This document shows positions 46,519-59,542 of a stretch of DNA of 64,000 nucleotides, piece after piece. This DNA comes from Massariosphaeria phaeospora (taxonomy: Eukaryota > Ascomycota > Dothideomycetes > Pleosporales), in the NCBI GenBank assembly GCA_011032825.1, contig JAADJZ010000010.1, positions 248,001-312,000 on the forward strand, read 5' to 3'. The notes under the pieces were generated by a model that saw nothing but the letters and a program-made list of their open reading frames with translations, was not told the DNA's origin and searched no databases. Each line of letters starts with the position of its first letter. The stretch's first letter is position 1. Position numbers and translations under genes: made by a program.

Positions 46519-47501
46519 TTACTCGTTTGTCCAAGAAGGCTTTTGCTTCTCAGCAAAAGCCTTCATCCCAATCTTCTGGTCCTGACTCCCAAACAGACCA
46601 TGGAATACCCTCCGCTCAAACTCGACACCCTCTCTTATCCCCAAGTCTTGGCTCTTGTTCACAACCTCCTTTGCCGCCTTCACTGCAATCTGGCTGTATC
46701 TAGCAATCTTCTCCGCGGTCGCGAGAGCACCATTGACGCATTCCTCCGGCGTCTCAAACACCTTAGCCACGAGCCCCCATTCACCGGCCTGCTTTGCTGT
46801 GATGTTATCGCCCGTCAGGATAGCATCCATGGCTCTCGACTTTCCAATCGCCTTTGGAAGCCTTTGCGATCCGCCCGCGCCGGGTATCACGCCCAGTTTT
46901 ACCTCGGGTTGGCCAAAAACGGCTTTAGACGAGCAGTAGAGTATGTCTCCCATCATGGCGAGCTCGCAGCCACCGCCCAGAGCGTATCCGTTTATGGCGG
47001 TGATGAGCGGTTTCTTGAGAAAGGTTACGAGGTCCGACCATGATTCTATGAAATCGGAGCCGTATGCGTGGCTGAAGGTGAGGTCTTTCATCTCCTTGAT
47101 GTCGGCGCCTGCAGCGAAGGCCTTCTCGGAGCCTGTCAGCACTATCGCGGAGATGGATTTGTCTGCTTGGAAGTCGCGGAGGGCCGAGTTGAGCTCGAGG
47201 ATGAGGGGTGTGAAGAGGGCATTGAGCGCTTTCGGGCGGTTGAGTTGGACTGGACGGTGTTAGTGCTTTGGGGTCGTTCAATCGTTGTAGAGGGAGATAT
47301 GGTTTTTTCGCGTGAAGATAGATGCAGGACAGCCAACTTACTGAAGCCAACACCGGGCTTGGGTGACGACACCAGCAGATGCTCATACGTCTTGCCCGAA
47401 GCATATCCCCTCACGAGCTTAGGGAAGCTTGCCGCGTGGAATCGGGACGCTACCCTCGTTGGCGACCTAAGTGCGTACATTGCGTTGTACGGAGTATGCA
47501 A
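46519..47501 (-). CDS. Mitochondrial enoyl-CoA hydratase (ECHS1-like), 296 aa
   Basis: Exons 47501-47342 and 47249-46519; a 92-nt intron (GTAAGT...CCAG) joins VGF to IQLNRPKALNAL. Hydrates trans-2-enoyl-CoA to 3-hydroxyacyl-CoA in short-chain beta-oxidation and branched-chain amino-acid breakdown. The N-terminus (MYALRSPTRVASRFHAAS) is rich in Arg, Ser and Ala without acids, as in a mitochondrial presequence. Crotonase motifs: AFAAGADIKEM (oxyanion hole), LGGGCELAMMGD and PEVKLGVIPGAGGSQRL, carrying both catalytic Glu residues. The C-terminus ends FAEKQKPSWTNE. No peroxisomal SKL signal. The start could be 47501 or 47480 (MYALRS). Divergent from sec12 with about 360 bp between starts. Confidence 0.93.
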
Positions 47502-47859
47502 AGGTCAATTGGCAAAACGAGGCACACTTCGGGAATGCATCTACGTAGATAAAGTGTGTGCGAAGCTCGCGCAGCTCGCGGAGGGATGGTTAACATCGGC
47601 CGACGGTCGACCTCGGCAGCAGTAGTTAGTGGAAGCTTGGACCTCGTACCGTATGACGCGCAACCTTGGAACCGCCTTCCAAGGCCCGGCGCAACATGTT
47701 CAGCTGCACAACAAAAGCAATCCCACCACCGTCAAGTCCTAGGAAACCTATTTTACCGACGAGACGCACTTTACACCACCTCCCTGAATATATTCCAGCT
47801 TGTTTGGCTTTTTGTTGCGCGCGTCAGGGCCAGTTGCGGCGCATACCTCAAGATCACTC
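47502..47859. promoter_or_regulatory. Shared divergent promoter of enoyl-CoA hydratase and sec12
   Basis: 358 bp between divergent start codons. The sec12 reading frame is open back to 47556, but this part lacks similarity to Sec12 and a better start exists at 47860, so I treat it as non-coding. No TATA box noted. Confidence 0.5.
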
Positions 47860-49874
47860 ATGTCTCCCCCAACAGTCTCAAAAGCTCAAAGTTGGTCGAA
47901 CCCCTTTCAGACGAGCTACCTATCTGTAGACTGACAATTATAGCCTCTTATCCTATCTACGCTGCAACCTTTGCGAACAATAAGCCATCAGTCCTACTAG
48001 TAGGCGGAGGCGGTGGTGCAGGAAAGCATGGAGTCAAGAATAAGATAACGGCCTTCGATTTTAGTTCGCGCGCTCCTACCGTCGAACCTGTCGCAGAAAT
48101 CGAGGCGTCGGAAGACGATTCGGTGGCATGTCTGGCGAATCTGGCTACCAAGGATGGCCTGATACTCTACGCTGGTATCAACGGCAGCGAGGCGGAGCGC
48201 TTGGCGGACAAGAACGAACACTTCCGGGCCTTTGAAGTACGGTTTCCACAGAACAAACAGCCAGGCAATATGGACCAGGAGAAGACACCACAGGGCAAAA
48301 TATCGTTCATGAGCAAAACCGCCCTATTCAATGCCCCGTCTTCAACGAACGATAAGAAGGACATTTACCAGCGCGTATTACGCCTGTCACCACCGCAGCG
48401 AACCGCGTCCAAGACGCCCAGCAAACGCATCGGAGCCATTGCTTCGAGTCTGGCTGGAGACGAGAATGAAATTGTCATATTCAGCGCAACGTCAAACAAG
48501 CCGCAAAATCCTGGGGACGTAGTACAACGGATAACGCTGAACAAGCGCCAGGAAGCCAATGATTTAGATATCTTGGACCAAGGAGACGGGCAGTTCCAAC
48601 TCGCATACGTGACCGATTACGATGTGTATGTTCAGGACGTTAAGTACGATTTTAGCGCAAGGAAGAACTTGGCCAACACAAACTCGCGGCGGAAGTTGTA
48701 TTCTGTACCGCATCCAGATTTTTCTGAAAAGAAAGGGCGTCCAAAGGTTCGGTGCATACGCTGGCTTTCTCCCACCCACATCCTGCTATTAGCGAACAAA
48801 CCGAATAGGAGCGGAGTGGAACTGGTGAGTCTTAGGTTTCTGCCAGTCCAAACTCACAGTAAAGCTGACCACTACTAGTACGTTCTCAGGCTTTATGAGG
48901 ATGGGCCCGGAAGTATCATTATGCGCAAAACATTACCGAAGCATGCAAAAGCAGCGGTCGACATGGATGTCTCGCTCTTGGATGCCGATTCCGATGGTGC
49001 TTACCAGACCGTGATTGCTGTAGCTGCGATTGACCTCTCCCTCCTAGTGTACACGATAGATTATCACGGCCGAGATCAGAGCTCGTTATCTCGCCTTCAC
49101 CATTTCGCAACCTATCGCGAGGTGCACCCTAATTCAATAACGAAGGCTGTCTTCTCACCCTTCTTCGCGCCCGACACATCGCCAGGCAAGCAACCTGGAC
49201 TTCCATACCTCCGGTTAGCCTCGACGTCTATGGGCAACACGGTTTCGGTGGAGACGTTTGAGTTGCAACGCCTTTCGTCAAAACCCAATTCCCGCCACGT
49301 TCTTCAAACGGCACGGTCAAGGACCGTTAACCAGGCCACCACATCTCTACTTTTCGCAGTCATTGCTGCAGTGATAGCTATTCTAGCGCTGTCGCTGGTT
49401 GATCCTGCAGGTAACCTGACGAAAAACCTTGTCCCGGAATCTTTGCGTCACGCTGCCAGTCGCTTCAGGCCTCCGGGCGAGGTAGCCCATGAAGCCCGTC
49501 TTGCAGCTGCCAGACAAGTTCCGGAGGCAGTCAAATCCCCGATCGCTGAGGCATCACAGCGGATTAGCGATCTTCTAAATTTGCCGCATGAGAACGCGGG
49601 CGAGCAGAAAGCCGTGATAGTCCGCCACGACCCCGATATGGAGTCGTCCTTGAGCACGGAGGTACATGCTGGCACTGAAGAGGTAGTCAAGAGACACACC
49701 GAAGCGAGAAAGTGGGAAGAGCTGTCTCACTCTGAGCGCAAGAGGTGGAAGCAGAAGCTGATTGATGCGGGCATGTGGGCCGTTGAAGAGGGCGAGACGA
49801 TACTGAAGGGCATCTTTTTCAGCGAAGCGGGAGCATTGGTGGGACAGGTGGCGCAGGGGGTGATGCATGGCTGA
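47860..49874 (+). CDS. sec12: Sec12, guanine nucleotide exchange factor for Sar1, 635 aa
   Basis: Exons 47860-47890 (31 nt), 47944-48824 and 48879-49874. The first intron (GTTGGT donor, CTGAC branch, TATAG acceptor) gives MSPPTVSKAQT/SYPIYAATF, matching the usual Sec12 N-terminus. Sec12 sits in the ER membrane and loads Sar1 with GTP to start COPII vesicle budding. The cytosolic part is a WD40-like seven-blade propeller; near its start is the Gly-rich loop LLVGGGGGAGKHGVKNKI that binds the K+ ion and Sar1. One membrane segment follows at about 455-475 (SLLFAVIAAVIAILALSLV). The lumenal domain is charged and ends ALVGQVAQGVMHG, with no HDEL. An upstream, unspliced reading would add 110 or more unrelated residues. 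Donor GTTGGT is unusual, so the exon-1 junction is the weakest point. Confidence 0.9.
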
Positions 49875-50314
49875 TTTGGTATGGGCAATGGCTCACTGCG
49901 GTCACTGGATGTGTGTTAGGGCTCGGACGTGGTGTCTTGGTTGGGAGGCTGCATTGGGGGCGCGGTGTACTAGGGCGGGCCAACGCTTACGAGCAGGTGA
50001 TAGATACCGACCGTGAAACGTGCACTATAGCTTGTTTAATTCATCCTTATCCAACCCTTTAGTGATTGCTATCTAGTCCCTCACCCGAAGAGAGGGAGTG
50101 CCCGCCACGTTCCCGATTAGGCAAGGCGGTGAGCAACAAAAGTGGGCCCATGCACTAGTGATGTCGCGGAACACGTCCAGCGCCCCAGACTACTTTATTT
50201 CCCCAACGTCCAGCACGCCCGCCCGCCAACGCTCTCCAGCCCTTCCTTTTCATGGAATACTCTGTTTCTTCTCTCCCTCTCTCTGCTGCTGTGTGCTCCA
50301 GGTGAGGCGACAAC
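49875..50314. promoter_or_regulatory. sec12 3' flank and TOR promoter
   Basis: 440 bp between two plus-strand genes. A pyrimidine-rich stretch (CTTCTCTCCCTCTCTCTGC) at about 50268-50288 lies just before the TOR start, as in many fungal promoters. Confidence 0.55.
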
Positions 50315-53300
50315 ATGGCGCAGCAACCCCCGATGCCGTCCGCTCTGGATCGCATATCCTTGGAGCTCCGCTCTAAGTGAGCTTGATACGCACCTCATAT
50401 TCACCTGCGCATTCTGACCTGCGGTAGAAACGACGAAACCCGGCAAAAGGCAGCTCATCTCCTAAGGCAGACGGTGGAGTCGGCTCATCGAGGTAGCGCC
50501 AGAGCAGCCCGTACCCCCGCCTAGCATCGTCAACTAACGGTCCACAGAGCTTGCTCCCAACGCGTTTGCCAATTTCTACAATGAAGTAAACCTCCGCATA
50601 TCCACGCTAATCGTGTCGGGCAACGACACCAACGAACGCATCGGCGGTATACACGCCCTCAACGCCCTCATCGATTTCAAAGGCGACGATGCCGGCCAGA
50701 AAACAACGCGCTTCGCCAGCTATCTGCGGAATGTTATGCGTGGCGCGGATATTGCCTCCATGGTTGTCGCGGCGAAGGCGCTTGGACGGTTGGCCAAACC
50801 TGGAGGAACGCTCACGGCGGAGCTCGTCGAAGCCGAGGTCAAGGGCGCTTTGGAGTGGCTGCAACTTGAGCGCTCAGAGAATCGCCGATTCGCTGCCGTC
50901 CTGATCCTGCGGGAGCTGTCAAAGAACTCGCCCACGCTCATGTACCAGTGGATTGCGCAAATCTTCGAGGTTATCTGGGTCGCCCTGCGAGATCCCAAGG
51001 TCCTTATACGCGAATCGGCTGCGGAGGCTATCAGCGCCTGCTTCGAGATTATATCCCCAAGAGACTCGCAGATGCGGCAGCTGTGGTTCGGCAGAGTATA
51101 CGACGAGATACTGAAGGGCTTTACGTTGAACACGAATGAGGCAATCCACGGATCGCTCCTTACCATGAAAGAGCTCCTCGACAAGAGCGCTATGTTTATG
51201 AATGAGCAGAAATACAAAGAGACGGTCGAGACGGTGCTGAAGTATAGAGAACATCGCGACCCTCTCGTTCGGAGAGAAGTGGTTCTGATCATTCCGATCT
51301 TGGCCAGTTACTCACCTACAGAATTCGCTACGAAATTCCTCCACCAATGCATGCTCCACCTCCAAGGCCTAATACGAAAAGACCGCGATCGAGATAAGGC
51401 TTTCGTGGCTATCGGTCAGATCGCGAATGCCGTCGGGGTAGCCATAGCTCCCTACCTTGATGGCATCCTCGGTTTCATTCAGGAAGGTCTTGCCGCTAAA
51501 GCGTAAGAATAACTGCACCTTGAACTGCGTATGCTGCTAACGTTTCCAGCCGCAACAAAGCTGCAATCAATGAGGCTCCGATTTTCCAGTGCCTGAGTAT
51601 GATCGCTGCGGCTGTGGGCCAAGCGCTGAGCAAGAACGTCGAACGATTACTCGACCCCATCTTCTCATGTGGGTTGAGCGACTCGCTTGTCCAGGCTCTC
51701 GTGGACGTGGCACACTATGTCCCGCCTTGTCGGCCTATCATTCAAGAAAAGCTACTGGATCTCCTGAGTCAAATTCTTGCAGGTAGACATTTCTTACCCC
51801 TTGGTAACCCGTATCAAAGCTCACAACCAGCCCAAATATGGACACGGGATCACAAAGACCCACATATTATAGGCCAGAAGGAATCCGAGATTGCCCTTGC
51901 TCTCCACACACTCGGAAGCTTCGACTTCACCGGCCACGTGCTTAATGAGTTCGTACGCGATGTCGCTATTCGTTATGTCGAGGCCGATAGTCCCGAGATC
52001 CGCAAACGCGCTGCCCTCACCTGCTGTCAACTATTTGTCAAAGACCCGATCGTACACCAGACGAGCACACATGCTACAAAGGTTGTCGGCGACATTATCG
52101 AAAAACTGCTGACTGTCGGTGTGGGCGATGTTGATCCTGAAATCCGCTGGGAGGTTCTTATGGCACTAGACTCGCGCTTCGATCGTCATCTCGGAAACGC
52201 GGACAACGTTCGGACTCTGTTCCTCGCTCTTAACGACGAGGTGTTTGTTATTCGAGAAGCAGCCATGTCCATCATAGGTCGGCTCACCACAGTCAACCCA
52301 GCCTACGTCTTTCCGTCATTACGCAAAGTCCTTCTACAGCTTCTAACGGAAGTCAATTATTCTAACAGCCCGCGGAGTAAGGAAGAAAGCGCAAAACTAA
52401 TCAGTAATCTTGTCGGTTCCGCGGACGCCCTCATCAAGCCGCTAGTGGATCCAATTGTAGCTGTATTGCTTCCCAAAGCAAAAGATGCCAATCCTGAGGT
52501 TGCATCTACGACCCTCAAAGCGATCGGCGATCTTGCTACAGTAGGTGGCGAAAGTATGATGCAGTACGTCCCAGAACTCATGCCGATTATTCTCGACTTC
52601 ATGCAAGACTTGAGTTCGGATTCGAAACGTTTCGCCGCCTTGAAGGCACTCGGACAGCTAGCGACACATTCTGGCTATGTCATGGAGCCGTATCGAGACT
52701 ACCCGGAGCTCATGAATATTCTCATGAATATCGTGAAGACGGAGCCAGAAGGCGAGCTTCGCAGAGAAACAGTAAAGCTTATGGGCACTCTCGGAGCCTT
52801 GGACCCGGACGAGTACCAAAAAATCATGGAGCAGTCTCCCGATAAGCATCTGATCATGGAGTCACAAGCAGTCACCGACGTCTCCCTGATCATGCAAGGC
52901 ATCACGCCCTCTAACGAGGACTACTATCCGACAATTGTTATCAATACCCTTATGGGTTTACTCAAGGATACATCCCTCATACAATATCATTCAGCGGTCG
53001 TAGATGCTGTCATGAACATCTACGCGACCATGGGTCTCAAATGTGTGCCTTTCTTAAGCCAAGTCGTTCCTGGGTTTTTACAGGTCATCCGCGGCGCTCC
53101 GCTTGGGCGCGTGGAAGGCTATTTCAATCAGCTCAGCCTGCTGGTCCGGATTGTTCGCCAACACATCCGTCCGTACCTGTCGAACATTTTAACTACCATC
53201 CAAGAATACTGGGGAAGTAACCCGCAGTTACAGGCTACGATCCTATCGCTGATTGAAGCAATCGCCCGGTCGTTGGAAGGAGAGTTCAAAGTCTACTTGG

Positions 53301-56300
53301 CCGACGTGCTACCTCTCATGCTTGGCGTTCTCGACTCAGATTCCACAGGCAAGCGCTTGCCGTCTGAGAGGGTATTACATGCTTTCCTTATCTTCGGCTC
53401 CAGCGCAGAGGAGTATATGCATTTGATTATACCAGTGATGGTCAAGATGTTCGACAAGCCTGGACAACCCATCTCGATCCGACGGCAAGCAATTGAAACA
53501 CTCGGTCGATTGTCAAAACAGGTTAACATCTCCGAGTTCGCAGCGCGCATCATCCATCCGCTCTGCCGTGTGCTTGCTGGTGCTGAGCCGGCGCTGAAAC
53601 AGACTGCACTTGAGACCCTCTGTGCACTTGTCTTTCAGCTTGGTCCAGACTACGTCCACTTCGTGCCAACCGTCAACAAGATTCTGGTCTCGCATAAGAT
53701 ACCCCATTCCAACTACGCCCTCATTGTGTCAAAACTACAGAAAGGGGAGCCATTACCGCAAGATCTTAGTCCTGATGAGCGGTACGGAGAAGATGATGAA
53801 GATTTGAACCCTGCCGAGATCCTCACCAAGAAACTAGCTGTCAATCAGCAGCATCTGAAACAAGCTTGGGAAGCTTCCTCGAAAACTACTAGGGAAGATT
53901 GGATAGAGTGGATGCGACGTTTCAGCGTAGAGTTGCTGAGAGAGTCACCACAACAGGCACTCCGAGCTTGCACACCGCTAGCCAGTATCTACAACCCCAT
54001 CGCGAGAAGCTTGTTCAACTCTGCATTTGTGTCCTGTTGGACTGAACTATATGACCAGTACCAGGAGGAACTTGTGCGCTCTATAGAGACTGCGCTCACG
54101 TCACCAAATATTCCTCCGGAGATTCTTCAGATCCTACTGAACCTAGCAGAATTTATGGAACACGACGACAAAGCCCTTCCCATCGACGTTCGGATACTCG
54201 GCATGTATGCCGGGAAATGCCATGCCTTTGCGAAAGCTCTACACTACAAGGAGCTGGAATTCAACGCTGAGCAGAATGCTAGCGCAGTCGAAGCACTGAT
54301 CAGCATCAACAATCAGCTTCAACAAACCGACGCTGCATTCGGAATTCTGCGTAAGGCGCAAGGCTACTCGGACGTTGAGCTAAAAGAGACGTGGTTTGAG
54401 AAGCTACAAAAATGGGAAGAAGCTTTGACGTCGTACCAGCGCCGCGAGCGTGAAGAACCAGACTCTTTCGAGATAACCATGGGCAAAATGCGCTGTCTCC
54501 ATGCGCTAGGTGAATGGGATCTCCTTTCTAGCCTGTCCAAAGAAAAGTGGGCCAATGCCTCTCAGGAATATCGCAAAGCTATTGCCCCACTCGCGGCTAC
54601 AGCAGCATGGGGGCTGGGGAAATTCGCGGATATGGATTCATACCTCAGTGTTATGAAAGAACAGTCCCCCGATAGAGCATTCTTCGCCTCGATCCTCAAC
54701 ATTCACAACGACCGCTTCGAGGCTGCTACGGAGGAAATTGCCAAGGCGAGGAAGGGTCTCGATACCGAATTGAGCTCGCTACTCGGCGAGTCCTATCAGC
54801 GCGCCTACCTTCCCATGATCCGTGTTCAGATGCTGGCTGAACTGGAAGAGATAATGCAGTACAAGCAAAATCAGAAGAACGAGGAGAAGCGGGCAAGCAT
54901 GCGGCGGACCTGGATGAAGCGTCTGAAGGGTCTGCAACCGAACCCGGAAGTCTGGCAACGAATGATGAAGGTTCGTCAGCTTGTCATCAATCCTCAAGAG
55001 AGCATGGAGATGTGGATCAAGTACACGAATCTCTGCCGCAAGAACGAACGTCACGGATTAGCGGAGAAGGCATTGCAGAAGTTGCTGGACATCGACGGAG
55101 ATGTTATGACCTATGTGCACGAACACGCGGATAAAATACCTTATCCAGTATCATATGCGGCATTCAAGTTTATGTGGGCAAATCCCAGTCATCGAGACAC
55201 GGCGCTCGAATCCCTAAAAGACTTTACTGCTCGTTTGTCTGATGACCTCGCCATGAGATCACGGGCGGCGGCCAATCCAATGATGCCGCAGAACGGCATG
55301 ACGAACGGACATATGCCCAATATGATGGATCCTTGGGCCGCCACTAATGGCGTCAACGGAGTGAACGGCATGAACGGTTCTAGCGTGCTAAACGGGTCAG
55401 GGACAGCAAACTCGCCAGCTGACTTGGCTGAATGCCATCGTCTGCTTGCTAAGTGCTATTTAAAACAGGGAGAATGGCAGTCACAGCTGAATGGCGGAGA
55501 ATGGAACCATGACCAAGTCCATGAGATCCTTTCTTCTTATGCTGCGGCGACACGGTATAACAACTGGTATAAGGCGTGGCATGCTTGGGCTCTCGCCAAT
55601 TTTGAGGTTGTCAACTCAATCACATCGCAAGCCGATCGCGAGACTACAGAGATCCCACCAAATGTTGTCCATGACCACGTCGTCCCAGCTATACATGGCT
55701 TCTTCAAATCCATCGCTCTCTCATCATCAAGCTCGCTCCAGGACACACTCCGCCTGCTCACGCTGTGGTTCAGCCATGGTGGGCTGCCAGAGGTCAACCG
55801 CACTGTTACCGACGGAACCAAGACTGTCCCCATCGACACCTGGCTGGAAGTCATTCCTCAATTGCTGGCTCGCATTAACCAACCAAACCCAACGGTCAGG
55901 CAGTCAATCCATCAACTCCTTGTCGAGGTGGGCAAAGCCCATCCACAGGCTCTAGTCTTCCCCTTGACTGTTTCGATGAAATCTGACGTGTCACGGCGTC
56001 AACGATCTGCCAAGGAACTGATGGAGGCTATGCGCGAGCATTCACCTAAACTTGTCGAGCAGGCTGATCTCGTTAGTACCGAATTAATCCGCATCGCGGT
56101 TTTGTGGCATGAACAGTGGCATGAGGGACTTGAAGAAGCTTCTCGATTATACTTCGGCGACCACAACATTGAGGGCATGTTCGCAACGCTAGCGCCGTTG
56201 CATGCCATGATCGATAAAGGACCTGAAACCTTACGGGAGATATCGTTCATCCAGTCATTTGGCCGAGAGCTGCAGGAAGCCCGCGATTGGTGCAATACGT

Positions 56301-57709
56301 TCCGCACTTCCGGCGAAATGGGCGACCTCAACCAAGCTTGGGATCTCTATTACCAAGTGTTCCGCAAGATCACCCGTCAACTGCCATCATTAATGACTCT
56401 GGAACTTCAATATGTGTCGCCGAAGCTAAAAGACGCACACGATCTCGAACTCGCTGTGCCTGGTACCTACAAAGTCGGCAAGCCTGTCATCCGCATCATG
56501 TCGTTTGACCCAGTCGCGACTGTAATTCAGTCGAAACAGAGACCTAGAAAATTGGAGATGCAAGGCAGCGATGGCAGACCTCACATGCACATCCTCAAGG
56601 GTCATGAAGATATTCGCCAGGACGAGCGTGTCATGCAGCTCTTCGGTCTCTGCAATACGCTCCTCATGGACGACACTGAATCTCGCAAACGGCATCTTAA
56701 TATTCAACGCTACGCCGCCGTCCCACTTTCCACCCAATCTGGTATTCTAGGATGGGTGCCGAACAGTGATACGTTGCATGTTCTAATCAGGGAATATCGA
56801 GACAGCCGCAAGATCTTACTCAACATCGAACATCGCATTATGCTACAGATGGCTCCAGATTATGACTGTCTTACGCTTATGCAGAAGGTCGAGGTATTCG
56901 GTTACGCCCTTGATAACACCACGGGCCAAGACCTGTACCGCGTATTGTGGTTGAAGAGTAAAAGCTCCGAGGCTTGGCTGGACCGACGCACCAACTATAC
57001 TCGATCGCTTGCTGTCATGTCTATGGTCGGCTACATCCTTGGTCTAGGAGATCGTCACCCGTCCAATCTTATGCTTGACAGAGTTACCGGCAAGATAGTA
57101 CATATTGATTTCGGCGACTGTTTCGAAGTCGCCATGCACCGAGAGAAATACCCAGAACGCGTGCCCTTCAGGCTGACACGCATGTTGACTTATGCCATGG
57201 AAGTTAGTAACATCGAAGGCAGTTATAGAACAACTTGCGAACATGTAATGAGGGTCCTACGCAACAACAAAGAATCCGTCATGGCTGTACTGGAAGCTGT
57301 AAGTTTACCGTAATGCGTAATAACCTTGAAGTGCCAGTGCTAACGCAATTTGCAGTTCATCCATGACCCTCTCCTTACATGGCGTCTCGGCAACCGTGAA
57401 TCGCCACCTGAACCCAACTTCCCGTCGGAGCGCCGAGCATCCATCATCGGCAGCGACCGCGACATGAACTCTCTCATTCGGGGCCGCCACCGGTCCAGCG
57501 TCGCTCCTGCCAATGAGACTGAAGCTAAGGAGGTGCAGAATGCGCGTGCGCTGCAGGTACTCTCGCGTGTCAAAGAGAAGTTGACCGGTAAAGATTTTAC
57601 GCCGGGAGAAGAGCTCAATGTGTACGCTCAGGTCGAGCGTCTCATCAAAGAAGCTACGAATCTGGAGAACTTGTGCCAGCATTACATTGGCTGGTGCAGC
57701 TTCTGGTGA
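50315..57709 (+). CDS. tor: TOR kinase (phosphatidylinositol-kinase-related), 2394 aa
   Basis: Exons 50315-50376 (62 nt), 50428-50492 (65 nt), 50548-51502, 51550-57298 and 57356-57709. Catalytic subunit of TORC1/TORC2, controlling growth in response to nutrients. The first about 1200 residues are HEAT repeats. A FAT domain follows. The FRB domain starts near 1873 (IAVLWHEQWHEGLEEASRL); the Ser whose change gives rapamycin resistance in yeast is present, so binding is predicted. The kinase domain carries the catalytic loop GLGDRHPSNLML near 2192 and HIDFGD near 2212. The last residues (LENLCQHYIGWCSFW) are the FATC domain. A low-complexity Asn/Gly/Met segment (TNGHMPNMMDPW, NGVNGVNGMNGSSVL; about 1600-1645) interrupts the FAT region. 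Length equals that of fungal TORs. Sequence alone does not distinguish TOR1 from TOR2; most filamentous fungi have one. Confidence 0.95.
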
Positions 57710-59542
57710 AGAGTCTGTGATAGTCGTGGTTCTCTGTTAGTTCAGTAGCCGGCGCGCTGGCAATACCAGCCCAGTGTGCGGCCTAAATGGACGGGCCATA
57801 CGAGAGCGAAAGAGTGCTGGAGTTTGTGACGTGGGAATGGAGAAGGAACCTCACTAGCGATGGGCATGCGCGGGTATCGACACTTCGATAATGGCGCCAG
57901 TGCAAGGATTAATGGAGCCCATGGGCATGGGCAGGACTGGAGTTCGTTTTGTTCTGGGACTACATCCCGCAGTACGGATGTCCATGGGTTATGGACATGC
58001 ATGCGGATTTCAGCGGCATTTGTCAGGGTTTTTGGGCTTGGTCATCGGGCTCGGGATGGCAAGGCATCCGGGATTGCGGGAATGCGGGTGTATGGTAGAT
58101 GAGGTGCGTTTGTCAAAGTATCGATTGGTCTTGCACTTGGGATAGTCTTGAATGGGTATTTGTGTGTCTATCTGTGTGGTGGGAGCATGGTTCGCATTGT
58201 TGTATATCGCACTTTGGTTTGTTGATGCCGTTGGTGAGGAGTTGTAGCAGGGAGTGAGACTCCTTGTTACCTGCTACACTTTTCACGTTGGAGATTCTGG
58301 TTGCCGACATCGAATGGCGCAGGCTCGGGCACGTACTCTCTGGCAAACCGGGTGTCTGGACCTTGCACTTTCTTCGAGCATCCCTTTTACTCTCCGTCTT
58401 CTCCTCGCTGCCAAGTAAAGTTTCTCGGCCTAACGCTTTGCGACATTTGAGGGATGTTGCGCTTTACGCAATAGCCCGACAAGAGTCTTGGATCTTGGAT
58501 CTTGGTGGTTGGGGGCATGAAGTAGGCTCAGTGCTCAACAAGATAGATTAGGTTGGGGGCGGCACTTTTGGAGGTGTAGAAATAAAGGAGGACTGTTGTG
58601 TCGCCCTAGCTGCACGATGATTCGGCCGACCCCGCAGGACCCCGCTAGGTACTGAAGCAAGGTCAAGCGAGCACCACAGCGTTCAGCCTTCAGGCGACGA
58701 GGATGCTCGCTCGTGTCGTGAGCTGGGCTGCAACGGACAGGAGGTGGGGCGGGGAATTACTCCTTGGCATTCACTGACTTTCGGTTGGCAAGTGGGGCGG
58801 AGCGGGTTTAATTTTCGCGCCCATCTCATTCCCATCTATCCTAAAGTCGACGTCCTTCGAACTCAACATCGCACCCAGACTACTGAAGACAGAGGGGTCT
58901 TCCAAGCCAAATCAAGCCGACGTGATCTATGCAATCTATCCAGAGTCTTACTCATGTACGGTCCATCGAGTCAGTACCCTACAGCTCTCTACAGTACTAG
59001 GCTAATGATTCCAATATTCACCGGCTAATGACGCGTACAGATTGATGTATCCTAGGTGTGCAGGCTGACTGCGTAAACTACGCACGCGAGAGACGCCTCG
59101 TTGCCTTCTTTCCAATATATCTTCTGGTTTTGATGGCGATAAGTGCTTGGCTGCCTCTTTCCTTCGCGTTCTGCAGCTTCCGGTTTTCTGGAATCTGCTG
59201 TGAGTGGACGATTCGTTTTGAATTGTACGACAAAGGGGAAGTAAGTCTAATCGTGCGTAACCCACTGTCTGTATCTCTACACCAATCAGCTCCCGTCGGC
59301 GTTGACCACACAGCCCCCAAACGACACCAATACTTGGTCCTTGTTATCCGCCCCGGCCCAACTCTTAGCAAATTTTAGCGGTTATACGAGTTATAATGAT
59401 AGAACTTCTAGAGATTAATTATTCTGGTAAGGAATCTACCCGGACGCAGCTATATGACTGTCTTAGTGTCAACTGTCAGATTTGTATGAATGCTTAAGCA
59501 CCAATCGCCACTTTGTGTCCACAGTTGAGACGAGCTTCCAAT
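57710..59542. other. TOR 3' flank and upstream region of the membrane-protein gene
   Basis: 1.8 kb of mixed composition. Open frames (for instance 58264-58551 and 59058-59378) have no recognisable composition or domains and I do not call them. No RNA gene or transposon end recognised. Confidence 0.5.

Noticed and set aside
47556..47859. N-terminal extension of Sec12 from an upstream ATG
   Set aside because: No resemblance to Sec12; splicing from 47860 gives the conserved N-terminus.
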